Origin: Acidobacteriota bacterium
Lineage (GTDB): Bacteria; Acidobacteriota; Blastocatellia; Pyrinomonadales; Pyrinomonadaceae
Length of the DNA stretch: 64,000 bases
Direction of reading: 5' to 3'
NCBI GenBank assembly: GCA_016700175.1
Contig: CP065003.1
Location: 3,172,001 to 3,236,000, forward strand
How positions within the stretch are numbered: the stretch's first letter is position 1; every line of letters starts with the position of its first letter. Positions 18,361 to 30,265 of this stretch are shown here, piece after piece. The notes under the pieces are model-generated. The model had not been told where the DNA came from, did no database searches, and saw nothing but the letters and a program-made list of their open reading frames with translations. The position numbers and the translations under genes were made by a program.

Positions 18361-19161
18361 ATGAAAAAGCTCTTATTGATACTTGCCCTTGCGGCATTTC
18401 TTCTTTCCGGCTGCGGCCTGCTTGGCAGTGATTCCGCGAACGCGGACGCGAACGCCAACAACGCACAGATCGACGATCCCAACCAGGTTCCCAAGTACAC
18501 CAGTGTCGATGAGGCGATACGCGCCGGGAACGAATTCCTCGACGCAAGCCTTTACAAGAAAGCGATCAACGCCTACACGCAGGCGGTCGAGATGAACCCC
18601 GACCACGGAGAGGCGCACTTCCAGCTCGGCGTCGCGTATTCGCTGGAGGAAGACCTGCAGGATCTGCCCCCGGGCGTCGAAGGAAATTCCGACAAAGCGT
18701 TCAAGAACGCGGTGACCGTTTACAAGAAGTACCTTAAGGACAACGAGGATGACGCTGCGTCGTGGTTCAACCTCGGGCGGGCGCACGGCAAGCTGTTCGA
18801 AGACAAGGAAGCGGCCGATGCATTGAAGAAGGCGGTGGAACTGGAAGAAGAGAACGGTCTATACCTTACGGAATACGGCGCGGCGCTGAACAAGCTTGCG
18901 AGATACGGCGAAGCGATCAGGCAGCTTGAAAAGGCGCTGGAGATCGATCCGGACAATCTGCGCGCGGAAGACCTTCTCGAAAAAGCTCAGGCCGGGAAGA
19001 AGCGTGTTGATTACAAACAGCCGGAAGATACTCCGTCTTCTTCGAACACGAACGACAATACGAACTCCGCAGTTAAGTCCACCCCGGCACCTCCGCCGGC
19101 CAACACGGTGAAGGCGCCGCCAAGTCCGCCGCCTGCGAAGCTGCCGACACCTCTTCAGTGA
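18361..19161 (+). CDS. TPR lipoprotein
   Basis: A 266-residue protein from ATG 18361. The signal peptide has lipobox LLSGC (Cys18), followed by an Asn/Ala/Asp linker. Residues about 48-220 contain tetratricopeptide repeats (YKKAINAYTQAVEMNPDHGEAHFQLGVAY; ASWFNLGRAHGKL; YGEAIRQLEKALEIDPDN). The tail is Pro/Asn/Thr-rich. It is likely an envelope-anchored scaffold for protein contacts. The TGA stop is the first TGA of the GTGAGCA repeat tract that follows. Confidence 0.85.
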   Translation: MKKLLLILALAAFLLSGCGLLGSDSANADANANNAQIDDPNQVPKYTSVDEAIRAGNEFLDASLYKKAINAYTQAVEMNPDHGEAHFQLGVAYSLEEDLQDLPPGVEGNSDKAFKNAVTVYKKYLKDNEDDAASWFNLGRAHGKLFEDKEAADALKKAVELEEENGLYLTEYGAALNKLARYGEAIRQLEKALEIDPDNLRAEDLLEKAQAGKKRVDYKQPEDTPSSSNTNDNTNSAVKSTPAPPPANTVKAPPSPPPAKLPTPLQ

Positions 19162-19574
19162 GCAGTGAGCAGTGAGCAGTGAGCAGTGAGCAGAAAGCTG
19201 TGAGCAGTGAGCAGAAAGCTGTGAGTGGTGAGCGGAAAGCTGTGAGCAGTGAGCAGAAAGGAGAAAGCTGTGAGCGGTGAGCAGAAAACTATGAGCAGAA
19301 AGCGGTGAGCGGAGAGCAGGAAGCAGAAAGCTGTAAGAAGTGAGCTGTGAGCGGAGGGGAAATTGTAGATCGTGAATTGGGAATTGTGTTGTCGATCATT
19401 CTCTGGGTTACCGTTTTCAGAATCTCCTTGCTGATTCGCTATGAAAGCACAGCCATAGGAGTTCGCGGTTGACACGGCAAGAGACTAGAACCATCATCCC
19501 GCTCACCGCTCACCGCTCACCGCTCACCGCTCACCGCTCACCGCTCACCGCTCACCGCTCACCGCTCACCGCTT
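19157..19574. repeat. Inverted GTGAGCAGT / CTCACCGCT word-repeat arms
   Basis: The left arm (19157-19345) is reiterated GTGAGCA/GAAAGCT words, starting inside the stop codon of the TPR gene. The right arm (19500-19574) is its reverse complement (CTCACCG, seven bases per word, about ten copies). About 155 unique bases with a TTGACA at 19469 lie between them. Confidence 0.88.
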
Positions 19575-19696
19575 CCTGTCCCGAAATAACACAAACCCAC
19601 CTCTCCCTGTGTCAACTTGACATATGTCTCCGAATCGGCGAAAACTAGTTCCGTCGGTCCATTCCCGCTGTAAACCCCTGTAAAAGAAGTAAGTAA

Positions 19697-21838
<2,142 letters not shown>

Positions 21839-21844
21839 GGTACC

Positions 21845-22060
21845 GCGAAACTCGTTTTGCGCCGCGCGAACTTCAGTTTGCGCCGCGCGAAAACGCGGAC
21901 AGAAGACCGACAAGCTGAAGCTCGTCGGACAAGAGAAGCTCGTCGGACAAGTGTCGCGCGAACTTCAGTTTGCGCCGCGCGTCAGCGCGGAGGGAAGATT
22001 GGCAGTCTGAAGCTCATCGGACAGCAGACCGACAAGCTAAAGCTCGTCGGACACTTGGCA
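21845..22060. repeat. GCGCCGCGCGAA / AAGCTCGTCGGACA word block
   Basis: Alternating words TTTGCGCCGCGCG (three copies) and GACAAGCTGAAGCTCGTCGG (about five variants). The second family recurs inverted at 31365-31610 (TCCGATAAGCTTCAGCTTGT). Confidence 0.85.
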
Positions 22061-22139
22061 CTCCATCTCCCGCAAATTCCTTATCCGAAAAACTGAACTT
22101 CTGCTACAATTCGGAATCCCGCTCTCCCGGAGATCCCTT

Positions 22140-24266
22140 ATGAAGTTTCTGCGTTTCGCTCTCTTCGCGGCGGTCCTCTTGTCGTTTGCCGCCTCCGTCT
22201 CTGCCCAGAGAAATCCTAAACCGACGCCTACCGTTGAGCCGGAAATGCCCGCCGATGATGTGATACGCATCAGCTCGAATCTTGTGCTGGTGGATGCGCT
22301 TGTCGTGGACAAGGACAACAAGCAGGTGAAGGACCTCTCGGCCGAGGACTTCGAGATATATCAGGACGGCAAGCTCCAGGAGATCACGAGCTTCTCGTAT
22401 GTCGACGGCGTCGAAAAGACGGTGACCGTGCAGAAAAAGCGCGCCGACGGAGGAGACCTTGCGCCTCCACCGGTCAAACTGGGGGAGAACTCGCTGGGCA
22501 GAGTCATCACCTTCGTGATAGACGACGGGAACTGTCTGGCAACGATCGAAGGGACGGCCAGCGCCCGCGACGGCATTAAACGGTTCATCGACGAACAGAT
22601 GAGGCCCGACGACAAGGTCGCGATCTACCGGACACGCGGCGGCAGCAGTCTTCTGCAGATGTACACCTCAAATAAGGAGGTGTTGAAGCGGGTCGTCAAT
22701 AAGATCGGCTGGTCGCCGAGCAGATGCAGCTCGGCTTTCGAGGCCGCGCGCGACAAGTCGACGCTCAAGATCATCCCCGGGGCGACGACATTCGAGTCGG
22801 AAGCCGACAGGGAAACGAGGAAACTGATATCCGACAACGAGAACGAGAACAGCGTGATCGGAACGCTTGGAGTGATCGGATTTGTTGTCGACCGTTTGAG
22901 AACTCTACCTCAGAGAAAGATCGTGTTCCTGGTTTCGGAAGGCCTGACAGCTACCTTCGGTACCCGCGCGTACGACGCCCTGCGCGACCTCAGCGACAAG
23001 GCGAGCCGCGCGCAGGTGGTGATCTACACCGTACCGACGAAAGGCGTTTCGGTTCCCGGTTTCGTGTCCTCCCAGGACGAAGTTCTGCCGAGTACCATCG
23101 AGGGCGAAGACGACATCGCCGGACTCGCCAACGCGAGAGCGGACGAGGAGCGGGCATTGAATGAAGGTATGGCGTACCTCGCATACGCAACCGGCGGAAA
23201 GTTCCTTCGCAACCGGAACTTTATCGAAACAGGTATCGAGGAAGTGCTCGAGAGCGAGGCCGGCTATTACCTGCTCGGCTACGAGCCTGAGGACGAGACG
23301 TTCGACGGAAAGAAATACCACCAGATCGAGATCAGGCTGAAGCGGCCCGGCCTGAAGCTGGCATCGCGGAAAGGGTTTATCGGCAGAAATGATGAAGCGG
23401 CGAGACCTCGGGGTAAGGACCCGAAAAACCCTGTCTATGCCGCCATCGCTTCCCCCTTCACCGAAAGCAACATCGATCTGAAGATGACGCCGCTCGTGAA
23501 GAACATCTCCGAAAAGGGCGGAACGGTCCGGATGCTGTTCCATCTCGACGGGCAATCGCTGTCGTTCACTGACGATGCCGGTGGGTTGAAGAAACTGATC
23601 CTGAACGTCGTGGTCGTTGCGCTTGACGAGAAAGGAAAGGTCGCTGAGGAGTTCAACCGCGTGTACCCGATCAGGGTGCCCGAGCGCGCGGTACCTACGA
23701 TACGGGAGAACGGTCTCGAGTATTCGACCGATCTGAAATTCGACAAGCCTGGCGTCTACAGCCTTCGACTCGCGATACGCGACGAGAATTCCGGTGATTT
23801 GGGAAGCGCAGGAGACTTTGTCGAGATTCCAAAGCCCGACAAGAAACGGATGTATGTCGGCTCTTTCGTCACGACCTCGGTCGCCGAGAACGATCTGCCC
23901 GTGGTTCCATCCCAAAGAGCGGTCGAATCCGGCTTCGCTCCCGTCTTCGGCCGGTCGATCCCTGCGATACGCGGCTACCGGCCGGGTTCTGAGTTGGCCT
24001 ATGTGTTCGACCTGTACATTCCGGAATCAGTCAAGGCCGCAAAACTGAAGACCGGGCTCAGGTTCTACAAAGAGGGCGTGCTGGTCGCGGAAATGCCCGG
24101 ACCGGATGTAGACGCCGTGAAAAGACAGCGTCCTGTGGAAGCTCACGGTCTTCTGCGTCTCACGCCCGAACTGGGTCCGGGTACCTACGTTCTCCAACTC
24201 AACGTGACCGACCCCGCTTCCGGTCGGTCGGCCTCCAGCTGGATCGACTTCGAGGTTATCCAATAA
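22140..24266 (+). CDS. Secreted VWFA-domain protein of the acidobacterial VWFA-related family
   Basis: A 708-residue protein with a signal peptide (1-23, ending VSAQ). The N-terminal strand pattern LVLVDALVVDKDNKQVKDLSAEDFEIYQDGK is the hallmark of TIGR03436 VWFA-related proteins, abundant in Acidobacteriota. A von Willebrand A-like domain follows (about 115-345; FVIDDG replaces the usual metal-site DxSxS). Beta-sandwich regions follow to the end. It likely mediates protein contacts at the cell surface or in the periplasm. selB starts 18 bases downstream, so the two may share a transcript. Confidence 0.85.
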   Translation: MKFLRFALFAAVLLSFAASVSAQRNPKPTPTVEPEMPADDVIRISSNLVLVDALVVDKDNKQVKDLSAEDFEIYQDGKLQEITSFSYVDGVEKTVTVQKKRADGGDLAPPPVKLGENSLGRVITFVIDDGNCLATIEGTASARDGIKRFIDEQMRPDDKVAIYRTRGGSSLLQMYTSNKEVLKRVVNKIGWSPSRCSSAFEAARDKSTLKIIPGATTFESEADRETRKLISDNENENSVIGTLGVIGFVVDRLRTLPQRKIVFLVSEGLTATFGTRAYDALRDLSDKASRAQVVIYTVPTKGVSVPGFVSSQDEVLPSTIEGEDDIAGLANARADEERALNEGMAYLAYATGGKFLRNRNFIETGIEEVLESEAGYYLLGYEPEDETFDGKKYHQIEIRLKRPGLKLASRKGFIGRNDEAARPRGKDPKNPVYAAIASPFTESNIDLKMTPLVKNISEKGGTVRMLFHLDGQSLSFTDDAGGLKKLILNVVVVALDEKGKVAEEFNRVYPIRVPERAVPTIRENGLEYSTDLKFDKPGVYSLRLAIRDENSGDLGSAGDFVEIPKPDKKRMYVGSFVTTSVAENDLPVVPSQRAVESGFAPVFGRSIPAIRGYRPGSELAYVFDLYIPESVKAAKLKTGLRFYKEGVLVAEMPGPDVDAVKRQRPVEAHGLLRLTPELGPGTYVLQLNVTDPASGRSASSWIDFEVIQ

Positions 24267-24284
24267 AGAGATAACATCTCTTCT

Positions 24285-26207
24285 ATGGACCTTGTCGTCG
24301 GGACCGCAGGACATATCGATCACGGAAAGACCGCGTTGGTGAAGGCGCTCACGGGCGTCGACGCGGACCGCCTGCCGGAAGAAAAACAAAGAGGAATAAC
24401 CATCGATCTGGGATTCGCCGATCTGAAGCTCGGCGGATCGAGGATCAGTTTTGTCGATGTCCCGGGCCACGAGCGATTCGTAAAGAACATGCTCGCAGGC
24501 GCGGGCGGCATCGATTTGGTGATGCTCGTGATCGCGGCAGACGAGGGCGTGATGCCCCAAACCCGCGAGCATTTTGAGATCTGCCGGCTGCTCGGAACGA
24601 AGAGCGGCCTTGTCGTGATCACGAAGACCGATCTTGTAGAGGAAGATTTCCTGGACCTCGTCGAGCTTGACGCGGCGGAACTCGTCGAAGGATCGTTCCT
24701 TGAGAATGCGCCCGTGATCCGGTCCTCGGCGAAGACCGGTGAGGGGATCGATGAGATACGGGAGCACTTGAAAGCCGCCGCCGAATCGCTTCCCGCGCGA
24801 GAGGACGTCTTCTCGACCCGGCTTCCCATCGACCGAAGTTTCTCCGTCAAGGGATTCGGGTCGGTGGTCACTGGCACGCTTCTTTCGGGCGCGGTCCGGA
24901 CCGGGGACGAGATGGAGATCCTGCCGATGCAGCGAAAGGTGCGCGTTCGCGGGATCCAGACGCACGGAGACCAGGTGGATTCGGCGGAAGCCGGAAGACG
25001 CACGGCGGTGAACCTCGCCGGGATCGAACACGAAGAGATCTCGCGCGGGATGGTCCTCGCGGAACCCGGCGCGTTCGAGCCGACCCAGATCATCGATGCG
25101 CGCGTCGAGGTTCTGTCTTCTTCGGACAAGCCATTGAGATCAAGGCAAAGGGTCAGGGCCCACATTGGCACCGCTGAGGTCCTGGCGCGGGTTGATGTAT
25201 TGAACACGGAGAGATTCATCGCGCCCGGGAGTGCGGGTCTCATCCAGCTGCGGTTCGAATCACCGGTTGTCACGGTCCCTTCGGACAGATTCATCATTCG
25301 CAGATACTCTCCGCAGATCACGATCGCGGGCGGCACCGTCCTCGATTCTTTCGCCCGGAAGCACAAGCGCAAGGAACTGGGTCAGGTGACGGACTCGCTC
25401 GGCGCTATCTTCGAAGGAAGCCTGTCGCCCGGGCTCGTCGTACGTGCGGCGGCCGCTTCGGGGGGGATCGAAGGGCGCACGTTCCGGGAGGTCCGGGGAC
25501 GGACGGGTCTCAGCGACGAACTACTGGAAACCGAGCTCGAAAACCTGAAAGAAGCCGGCGAGGTTGTTTCGACCGATAATTACTGGATCTCGGCCGGCGA
25601 GTTCTCGAACCTCAGGAGAACGATTCTGGATCTGGTGACGGCACACCATAAGACGGACCCGCTTTCGACCGGAATGCGGCGCGAAACCCTGCGCGAGAAG
25701 GCGGGCGGATATGTGCCCGAGGAAGTGTTTCGTCGGGTTCTGACGGTACTTGAGGAAGAAGGGGCGGTGGCATCCGAGAAAGACGTCGTACGGATCGCTT
25801 CGCACACGCGGGACCTTTCGCCGGAAGCGAAAAATGTTCTCGAAAGGCTGTCCGCGATGTATTCCGAAGCCGGGCTCGAACCGCCGTCGCTTAAGGAGTC
25901 GCTGCCTGAAGCCGTTCGGGGCACGAGCGTCCGGACCGAAGAAGCGAGAAAGATTTTCCAGATGCTCGTCGAGTCGTCGGACGTGTTGAAGGTCACGGAC
26001 GAGTTCTTCTTCTCGAAGGCCGCAGTCGCTGAACTGATCGGGAAGCTGAAGAGCTACGCAGAAACGGAAGCGGAGAACCGCCTTATAACGGTCCCGGAAT
26101 TCAAGGACCTGGCGGGCATTTCGAGAAAGTACGCGATACCTTTGCTGGAATATTTCGACGCGGTCAAGGTTACCAAACGGGCGGGGGATAAACGATTGGT
26201 TCTGTGA
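24285..26207 (+). CDS. selB: Selenocysteine-specific translation elongation factor SelB
   Basis: A 640-residue GTPase. G1 loop GHIDHGKT (9-16), DVPGHE and the TKTDL-type G4 motif define the EF-Tu-like domain, followed by beta-barrel domains II-III and a special C-terminal region (about 380-640) of winged-helix repeats that binds the SECIS hairpin of selenoprotein mRNAs. It delivers Sec-tRNA to in-frame UGA codons. I saw no selA, selC tRNA or selD in the window, so partners must be elsewhere. The stop TGA is immediately followed by nine-base word repeats. Confidence 0.94.
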   Translation: MDLVVGTAGHIDHGKTALVKALTGVDADRLPEEKQRGITIDLGFADLKLGGSRISFVDVPGHERFVKNMLAGAGGIDLVMLVIAADEGVMPQTREHFEICRLLGTKSGLVVITKTDLVEEDFLDLVELDAAELVEGSFLENAPVIRSSAKTGEGIDEIREHLKAAAESLPAREDVFSTRLPIDRSFSVKGFGSVVTGTLLSGAVRTGDEMEILPMQRKVRVRGIQTHGDQVDSAEAGRRTAVNLAGIEHEEISRGMVLAEPGAFEPTQIIDARVEVLSSSDKPLRSRQRVRAHIGTAEVLARVDVLNTERFIAPGSAGLIQLRFESPVVTVPSDRFIIRRYSPQITIAGGTVLDSFARKHKRKELGQVTDSLGAIFEGSLSPGLVVRAAAASGGIEGRTFREVRGRTGLSDELLETELENLKEAGEVVSTDNYWISAGEFSNLRRTILDLVTAHHKTDPLSTGMRRETLREKAGGYVPEEVFRRVLTVLEEEGAVASEKDVVRIASHTRDLSPEAKNVLERLSAMYSEAGLEPPSLKESLPEAVRGTSVRTEEARKIFQMLVESSDVLKVTDEFFFSKAAVAELIGKLKSYAETEAENRLITVPEFKDLAGISRKYAIPLLEYFDAVKVTKRAGDKRLVL

Positions 26208-26400
26208 GTCTGGCGAGCCTGTCGGGTCTGGCAAGTCTATCGAGTCTATCGGGTCTGGCGAGTCTGTCGAGTCTTTCGAGTCGTTAGTCTATCGCGTCCT
26301 GAGTCGCGCAGCGACGGCCTGCTTTTAGCCGTGGGTAAGCCCGAAGGGCGCCACCCACGGAACACATAGAACGTTCGGCCGGAGTCGCGTAGCGACGGCA
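26206..26400. repeat. Nine-base words then GCCGTGGG palindrome
   Basis: TCT(G/A)(G/T)(C/T)(G/A)(A/G)G words (26206-26285) begin at the selB stop. They are followed by GCGCAGCGACGGCCTGC, the GCCGTGGGTAAGCCC...CCACCCACGG hairpin (26326-26361) and AGTCGCGTAGCGACGG. The rest of the gap to 26603 shows nothing else. Confidence 0.87.
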
Positions 26401-26603
26401 CCGCATTCGATCGTCACGCGAACTGCAGAACAAAAAAGCAGCGCAAAGCGCTGCTCTATACGAATTTCATTGAACAACTATCAGTGTTCATCGATCAATG
26501 GGTCCTCAAAAACGAGATCGCTTTGGTTATTGGGTGATCGAATCAATCCGCCAACGCGATTCCGCCATTGATCATTGGTCGTTGTGCATCGGGCACTGAA
26601 CGC

Positions 26604-27848
26604 CTATCTCTTCACCACCGTGTACTCGATCCTTCGATTATCGAACCGGCCATCTTCAGTGTCGTTGGTGGCCTTGGGCTTGGATTCACCGTAACCCTTC
26701 GTAGTCAGGATGGTCGGCCGCACCGTTCCGACGTTCACAAGGAAATCCTTCACCGCGTTCGCCCTCCGGTCCGAGAGTGCCTGGTTGTCGGCATCAGATC
26801 CCCTGTCGTCGGTATGTCCGCCGATCTCGATAGTCACCGTGTCGGGCAGTTTCTTCATATGCGACGCCGCCTTCGTCAGGATCCGCTTGCGGGGTTCAGG
26901 AATGTCCCATTTTCCGGATTCGAAGTTGATTATCAGCCAGTTCAAAGCCTTGATCAGACGGTCCAGGTCAGGTGGATCGCCCAGCGTGTCCAGGATCTGT
27001 TCGGCGCACCGTTCGCGGTCCTCGACCACACGAGTCTGATCGCAGGCAGCCTCGGACATCGTGTTGCCCGCGTCCGATCTTCGACAGGAAGCGATGATCG
27101 GCCTCGGATTGATCCCGCCTTCGAGATTGACCTTGATCGGCTCGCACTGCCAGCCCGGATTCCTGATCTCGATGGTCCTGTTTCCGGCGTCGAGCCCGCT
27201 CAGGACGTGCTCGTTCTTGGTAGAAGCGACTCCCCAGCTGCCCTCGTTGTCGATGTGAAAACGGCTGCCGATCGGGGCGCCCTGAACGACGACCTCGTAG
27301 CCGCCGCCGCGCAGAAACAGGAAATAGACTCCCACGATGACGATCAGCGCGAAGAAGAACATCGTCATCAAGCCCGCAGTCACCCAGAACCAAGCCGGGA
27401 TGCCGCCCTGCTTTCTCTTTTCTTTCCTTTCTTCTTCGATCTTTTCGGTAGGCGTCGGCGGGATCTGAAACTTCTTCCTGTCGAGCTCGGGAATATGTAT
27501 GACGTGTTTGGTGACGCCGGTATCTACGTCCTCGCCGCCGAAGTCATCGTCACCGGCCTCGAACGCCTCACCGAGATTGATGTTTGCCTGGGTCATGCCC
27601 CAGTCAGGCTGCTCAGCGCTTCCCGAGCCTTTATATGTATCGTCGTACTCGTCCCGTCCCTTGTCTTCGAGAGAGGAGTTGTAATTGATGACGGTCTTTC
27701 CCCAGTCATCGGCCGGCGCTTCGGAAGCGGCATTGTACGGCGTGTTATCCCAATCATCCGATTCGTCATCGTGAATGTCGATGTTCGGCGTGGTCTTGGA
27801 ATAATCGTCGGGCGGTAGATTTTTAGGCGGTTTCTTGGAATCGCTCAC
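26604..27848 (-). CDS. OmpA-domain protein with disordered N-terminus and one membrane helix
   Basis: A 414-residue protein. Residues 1-150 are acidic and low-complexity (DDYSKTTPNIDIHDDESDDW), probably cytoplasmic. One membrane helix at about 155-182 (WFWVTAGLMTMFFFALIVIVGVYFLF) is followed by a PEGA-like segment (VVVQGAPIGSRFHIDNEGSWG). The C-terminal OmpA/MotB domain (about 300-414) includes GGHTDDRGSDADNQALSDRRA, the peptidoglycan (diaminopimelate)-binding motif, and ends RFDNRRIEYTV. It may tie the inner membrane to the cell wall. Confidence 0.88.
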   Translation of the reverse strand: MSDSKKPPKNLPPDDYSKTTPNIDIHDDESDDWDNTPYNAASEAPADDWGKTVINYNSSLEDKGRDEYDDTYKGSGSAEQPDWGMTQANINLGEAFEAGDDDFGGEDVDTGVTKHVIHIPELDRKKFQIPPTPTEKIEEERKEKRKQGGIPAWFWVTAGLMTMFFFALIVIVGVYFLFLRGGGYEVVVQGAPIGSRFHIDNEGSWGVASTKNEHVLSGLDAGNRTIEIRNPGWQCEPIKVNLEGGINPRPIIASCRRSDAGNTMSEAACDQTRVVEDRERCAEQILDTLGDPPDLDRLIKALNWLIINFESGKWDIPEPRKRILTKAASHMKKLPDTVTIEIGGHTDDRGSDADNQALSDRRANAVKDFLVNVGTVRPTILTTKGYGESKPKATNDTEDGRFDNRRIEYTVVKR

Positions 27849-27977
27849 TTGTCATTCTCCCAGACAGGCGTCTCGCCCGTCCGCTTGCCGATACGCGTAC
27901 CAGCGCAAACCCGGAAATCCCTTTGCGATGGGGCCTTCGAGCGCTAACAAGGATAACACAGAGGCGGCTTGTTTACC

Positions 27978-28892
27978 TTATTTGATGTTCGGGGGCTGGG
28001 AAGCCTTGAGGCGCAACTGGATGCCTTCTCCGCCGGTCACGAACAGCCGTCGCGCGTCGTAAGAAGACGTGTTTGTGGGAAAGTACGACAACAGATACCT
28101 GTTCTTTCGAAGTTCGTCGCAGATGAATTTCGCGGCTTCCTTTGCCTTCGCAAACGGGAACGCGACGCCTCCCGTGTCCTTGGTGACCTCTTCGATGACC
28201 TTGCCAGCCTTCGGGGAATAGCGCCTGTACGCGCCTCCGGTCCGGTCCTTCATCTGCAGGGCGTACACGGTCACGTCCTTGTCCAGAAGCTCGCGCAGCA
28301 TTCCGTCATACGGCGTCTTGCTTCCGCGGTCCAGTCCGTCGCCCACCACGACGATCGCGGTCTTTCTTGTTCCGGGCATCAGCGGCACGAGCACTTCGGC
28401 GACCGTCGCGTTCAGCGCGTCGAAAAGGTACGGATTACCCTGCTTTCGGAACGTCTCGATCGAGGACTTCATCTTGTCCGGATCGTCGGTCCATTCCTGG
28501 ATGATCTCGGGCTTTTCGTCGTAGGCTATGACGAACAGCTGGTCGCCGTCGTAGATCTCGTACGCGAACTCCATCACAGCGTTCTTCAGCTCTTCCATGC
28601 TGACGGGGACGGTCTGGGAATTGTCGACGAGGATCACGATGCGCGACGGCGAAGGGTCGTAGCTGAAGTTCTTGATCTTCTGTTCGACCGCGTTCTCGTA
28701 AAGGAAAAGATCGGCGGCGCGGATCGGCTCTTCCTTGCCGTCTGTCCTGATCGCCGTCACGGACAGGATCGTGCCTTCAAGCGCACCCGTACTGCTCCGG
28801 TTGCTGTGCCCCGACTGGGACCAGGCGGCGGACGCGAGCGCTAACAAGAGACAGATTGCCGAGGCGGTTCTCGTGGCCGGATCTTTCAACAT
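27978..28892 (-). CDS. Secreted VWFA-related domain protein
   Basis: A 304-residue protein with a signal peptide (1-25, ending AWSQ). VLVDNSQTVPVSME carries a DxS-type metal-site core of the VWA domain, preceded by the LFLYENAVEQKIKNFSYD motif of the TIGR03436 family; VVVGDGLDRGSKTPYDGML and a C-terminal LSYFPTN segment follow. Its ATG overlaps the FmdB-like gene's stop (TAATG at 28894-28890), so the two are translationally coupled. Likely a periplasmic interaction module. Confidence 0.85.
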   Translation of the reverse strand: MLKDPATRTASAICLLLALASAAWSQSGHSNRSSTGALEGTILSVTAIRTDGKEEPIRAADLFLYENAVEQKIKNFSYDPSPSRIVILVDNSQTVPVSMEELKNAVMEFAYEIYDGDQLFVIAYDEKPEIIQEWTDDPDKMKSSIETFRKQGNPYLFDALNATVAEVLVPLMPGTRKTAIVVVGDGLDRGSKTPYDGMLRELLDKDVTVYALQMKDRTGGAYRRYSPKAGKVIEEVTKDTGGVAFPFAKAKEAAKFICDELRKNRYLLSYFPTNTSSYDARRLFVTGGEGIQLRLKASQPPNIK

Positions 28893-29212
28893 TATTCTTT
28901 CTTGTCTGACTTGGCTTCGGGCTTACCTTCCGGTTTGCCCTCTTTCTTGGTTTCCCCCTCTGATGCGGCTTTCGGCGAGTCGGTTGATTCGGCCGACTTC
29001 GAGCCTTCCTTTGAAGCAGAATCGCCGTTCTTCTTACCGGCGTAGTCGGTCACGTACCAGCCTTCGCCTTTGAACTGGAATCCGGACAGCGACCACTGTT
29101 TAGCAAGTTCGCCCCCGCATTCGTCACAGGTTTTCAAAGGCTCGTCGGTCGCCTTCTGGATTTTTTCGACGTGAGCGCCGCAGTTCAGGCACTTGTATTC
29201 ATAAATTGGCAT
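28892..29212 (-). CDS. FmdB-type zinc-ribbon protein with acidic/lysine-rich tail
   Basis: A 106-residue protein. MPIYEYKCLNCG with Cys8, Cys11, Cys29 and Cys32 is the putative regulatory FmdB/CxxC-CxxC zinc-ribbon signature. The GEGWYVTDYAGK segment is typical of this family. The last 40 residues are low-complexity Lys/Glu/Ser. It is the first gene of a two-gene unit with the VWFA protein. The role is unknown; the family is widespread and cytoplasmic. Confidence 0.87.
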   Translation of the reverse strand: MPIYEYKCLNCGAHVEKIQKATDEPLKTCDECGGELAKQWSLSGFQFKGEGWYVTDYAGKKNGDSASKEGSKSAESTDSPKAASEGETKKEGKPEGKPEAKSDKKE

Positions 29213-29341
29213 TAGAAAACTGACTCCAAACGATAGTTTACCGCGAATAAGATTATAGAAATCGGGCTCTCCTCAACGCAAATACCCGGAAATGGCGAAA
29301 GGGAAGGTTAGGAAAAAGGGGTAACGGCCCCGGAGAAGCAT

Positions 29342-29917
29342 ATGAAGAAGATATTGGGTTTGATATTGGCGGGTGCCTTGCTCGCCACGGGTTTATTCGC
29401 ACAGGGCGAGGGAACGCTGAATACGGTGGCATCCGTCGACCTGGACCGCTACAAGGGCAAGTGGTTCGAGATCGCAAGGTATCCGAACAAGTTTCAGAAG
29501 AAGTGCGTCGGAAACACGACGGCGACCTACACGATCGAGAGCGACGGTGACATAGAGGTTCTGAACGAATGCCTTAAGAAGAACGGAAAGACGGACCGCG
29601 CGAAGGGCGAGGCGAGGATCGTCGACGAAAGCACAAACGCAAAACTCGAGGTAAGGTTCGCTCCTGCGTTCCTTTCGTTCCTGCCGTTCGTATGGGGCGA
29701 CTACTGGGTGATCGACCTGGCAGACGATTACAGTTACGCGGTCGTGGGAGATCCGAAACGGGAGTACCTTTGGATCCTGAGCCGCACGCCGGAGCTTGAG
29801 ACATCCGTATACCAGGGGATCTTGCGCCGCGTGGAAGAGAAGGGATTCGATCCGGGCAAACTTGTCGAAACGCCTCAGAATGTGGAGGTCTTAAAGGGCC
29901 AGGTCATCGGGGAGTGA
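29342..29917 (+). CDS. Bacterial lipocalin (Blc type)
   Basis: A 191-residue protein with a signal peptide (1-20). LDRYKGKWFEIARYPNKFQ is the lipocalin G-x-W signature. VRFAPAFLSFLPFVWGDYWVIDLADDYSYAVVGDP and LWILSRTPEL match Blc. Blc lipocalins bind lysophospholipids at the outer membrane. No lipobox cysteine is seen, so it is likely soluble and periplasmic. Nine-base word repeats start just after the stop codon. Confidence 0.92.
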   Translation: MKKILGLILAGALLATGLFAQGEGTLNTVASVDLDRYKGKWFEIARYPNKFQKKCVGNTTATYTIESDGDIEVLNECLKKNGKTDRAKGEARIVDESTNAKLEVRFAPAFLSFLPFVWGDYWVIDLADDYSYAVVGDPKREYLWILSRTPELETSVYQGILRRVEEKGFDPGKLVETPQNVEVLKGQVIGE

Positions 29918-30265
29918 TCTATTCAGTCTGTCGGGTCTGTCGAGTCTCTCGGGTCTGTCGTCGTCGCGGCTGTGCCGCCCCTGTGTGCGGTAAGCCTCGG
30001 GCTTACCGGCGGGAGGCCCCGCAAATGACTACGCCGCGGGCTTGGCCCGCGGCGATTGCTTTCTGTGCCGCCCCGGAAAGGCTCGGGCTTTCTGCGGTTC
30101 TCGCGGCTGTGCCGCCCCTGTGTGCGGTAAGCCTCAGGCTTACCGGCGCGAGGTCCCCCAACAAAAACGCCGCGGGCTTAGCCCGCGGCGATAACTCCCA
30201 AAGCCCGCGGCGGAGCCGCGATCCTGCTCACTGCTCACCGCTCACTGCTCACAGCTTCCGCCGTC
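29918..30265. repeat. Repeat block: nine-base words, duplicated ~135-bp GC-rich unit, GTGAGC words
   Basis: TCTGTCGGG words are followed by two copies (about 29967 and 30103) of a unit beginning CGCGGCTGTGCCGCCCCTGT that contains GGTAAGCC..GGCTTACC and CCGCGGGCTT..CCCGCGG hairpins. The block ends in GCTCACTGCTCACCGCTCAC, which runs into the 3' end of trxB. Confidence 0.88.

Noticed and set aside
26568..27818. Plus-strand frame of 416 codons over the OmpA-domain gene
   Set aside because: The minus strand encodes a complete OmpA domain and membrane helix; the plus frame has no recognisable features.
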